Part shown: piece after piece, positions 52,010-52,953 of the stretch | Layout: each line of letters opens with the position of its first letter | Numbering within the stretch: position 1 is the stretch's first letter | Origin: Dyella ginsengisoli LA-4 | Lineage (GTDB): Bacteria; Pseudomonadota; Gammaproteobacteria; Xanthomonadales; Rhodanobacteraceae | DNA: 52,953 nucleotides | Reading direction: 5' to 3' | Assembly: GCF_000334915.1 (NCBI RefSeq) | Contig: NZ_AMSF01000040.1 | Coordinates: 1 to 52,953 of the forward strand | Made by a program: the position numbers and the translations under genes | The notes under the pieces: model-generated | Database searches by the model: none | Told to the model about the DNA's origin: nothing | The model's input: only the letters and a program-made list of their open reading frames with translations

Positions 52010-52075
52010 GAAACGGGGGCAGAGTCGATTCGTCACCACGCTCGCTTCGAGAACGTGCACTCTGCCCCCCGTTTC
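52010..52075. repeat. REP-like imperfect inverted repeat
   Basis: Left arm 52010-52025 reads GAAACGGGGGCAGAGT and the right arm 52059-52075 is its complement with one extra C. The arms and the 'GGGGGCAGAGT...GTGCACTCTGCCCCC' pattern match the REP-type short palindromes mobilised by RAYT (IS200-like) transposases in gammaproteobacteria. No transposase is near. It sits between the hydrolase and DUF2058 genes. Confidence 0.65.
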
Positions 52076-52157
52076 CTGCTCGGATCAGGCGAACCGGACT
52101 CCGCTCCGTTCGACCACGGCACTACAATGGCCTGCCCATTCACGACGTGGCCCTACC

Positions 52158-52700
52158 GTGCGCAACCCCCTGCAGGATCAACTTCTCAAGGCAGGCCTGG
52201 TCAACAAGGCCAAGGTCAACCAGGTGGCGCGCGAGCAGGCCAAGCAGAAGCAGGGCAAGCAGGGCGCGGCGGTACCACGCGAGCAGAGCGTCGACGTCGA
52301 GCGCCTCAAGGCCGATCGCGCCGAACGCGACCGCGCGCTGGCCGCCGAGCGCAATGCCCAGGCCCGCGCCGCCGAGTTGCGTGCCCAGGTGCGGCAGATC
52401 ATCGACACGCACAAGGTCAGGCGCAGCGGCGAGATCGACTACCGCTTCACCGACGGCAAGGCGATCCGCAGCGTGCTGGTGAACGAAGCCCTGCGCAGCC
52501 AGCTCGCCAGCGGCACGCTGGTGATCGCGCGGCTCGACCAGGGCTACGAACTGATCCCCCGCGCCGCAGCCGAGAAGATCTACGAGCGCGAAGCCGACGC
52601 CATCGTCCTCGATCACGGTCGCCATGCGCCTGACGCACCGGCCGGTGAGGACGACGCCTACTACGCCCGGTTCCAGGTGCCGGACGACCTGATCTGGTAG
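52158..52700 (+). CDS. DUF2058 family protein
   Basis: A 180-residue basic, mostly helical protein matching DUF2058: 'MRNPLQDQLLKAGLVNKAKVNQVAREQAKQKQGKQG', a charged helix 'VERLKADRAERDRALAAERNAQARAAELRAQVRQII', and 'DYRFTDGKAIRSVLVNEALRSQLASGTLVIARLDQGYELIPR'. These proteins have a nucleoprotein-like feel (basic N-terminus) but no proven role. GTG start at 52158; the upstream frame includes the REP-like repeat and is not real. Confidence 0.92.
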   Translation: MRNPLQDQLLKAGLVNKAKVNQVAREQAKQKQGKQGAAVPREQSVDVERLKADRAERDRALAAERNAQARAAELRAQVRQIIDTHKVRRSGEIDYRFTDGKAIRSVLVNEALRSQLASGTLVIARLDQGYELIPRAAAEKIYEREADAIVLDHGRHAPDAPAGEDDAYYARFQVPDDLIW

Positions 52701-52953
52701 GTCAACACGCCGGCAGCGGAAAGCCGGTGTCGGACTCGACGCTTCAGCGCGGGGCGATGGCAAAGCGAGCCGCCTGATGCCTTTCCCTCCCACACGCGCG
52801 GCGTGTCACCCTGTTTCCTGCGACGGTCCCGACACGCGGCGCCGCGGAGGCTGACTGACGTGCACCGAGCCCCTCGTCCTGGAGGGACCGGACAGGCCCG
52901 GGGCCGCCCGCCTCGTCCTTCGAGCAGCCCCCCCCCCCCCGGGGGGCCCCCGG
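52701..52953. other. Window end: non-coding, with an artefact-like terminal homopolymer
   Basis: After the DUF2058 stop no gene is seen. A possible hairpin is near 52705-52730 (ACGCCGGC/GCCGGTGT) but lacks a U-run. The last bases are long C and G runs (from about 52930) of a kind that looks like a contig edge or assembly artefact rather than natural sequence. Confidence 0.5.

Noticed and set aside
1-52953. CRISPR arrays, tRNA or rRNA genes, prophage or intact IS elements
   Set aside because: No regularly spaced repeats, no cloverleaf-like stretches noticed, no integrase, capsid or transposase genes seen.

Overview
This window looks like a piece of chromosome from a high-GC gammaproteobacterium, most likely Lysobacterales (Xanthomonadales) and probably Rhodanobacteraceae. 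That placement is inference from the high GC, the GTG and TTG starts, and family resemblance: Oar-type domains, a DUF2058 protein, a CzB-type diguanylate cyclase, a Kch channel and DbpA. I saw no rRNA, tRNA, CRISPR array, prophage or intact insertion sequence. Gene order is typical of a chromosomal accessory or housekeeping mix of short operons, and the last bases look like a contig edge.

Region 1-9036 holds a secreted esterase, a small Oar-like domain protein, msrA, an NTF2-like secreted protein, an ArsR/SDR divergent pair in which the SDR gene carries an in-frame stop, an aldo/keto reductase divergent from a LysR regulator, and a coupled pair of a periplasmic solute-binding-like protein and a membrane diguanylate cyclase. 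Region 9082-22117 holds a threonine-aldolase-like enzyme, an RMND1-like membrane protein, a self-operator TetR coupled to an Lnt-like acyltransferase, a DUF3857/transglutaminase membrane protein followed by a GspG-like protein, an ankyrin protein, a YiiX-like amidase, a Kch potassium channel, a GST and a second Oar-like domain protein.

Region 22318-30457 holds a small membrane protein, a decayed LysR gene, an orphan GspE/PilB-type ATPase, a DgcZ-like zinc-sensing diguanylate cyclase, an M20 peptidase coupled to a small membrane protein, a cold-shock gene with a long leader and a clear terminator, and dbpA. Region 30552-43732 holds two copies of a small basic protein family sharing an upstream box, a ClpP-like protein that appears to have lost its active site, a large secreted glycosidase-like protein, an SPFH/SH3 coupled pair, a VOC protein, a DUF2846 lipoprotein, a GNAT protein, an unrecognised 586-residue membrane protein and a methyltransferase.

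Region 43986-52953 holds a LysR gene divergent from a three-gene cluster (carboxymuconolactone decarboxylase-like, DUF4865, tautomerase), a metallo-beta-lactamase-fold protein with a degenerate metal site, a MocR-type regulator whose PLP lysine is arginine, a secreted alpha/beta hydrolase, a REP-like inverted repeat and a DUF2058 gene. The most notable signals are a set of 'pseudoenzymes' (ClpP-like, MBL-like, MocR without lysine), the duplicated small protein with its shared upstream box, the leaderless-looking TetR promoter/operator, the SBP/diguanylate cyclase couple, and the unrecognised 586-residue protein. No complete new defence or mobile system was identified.
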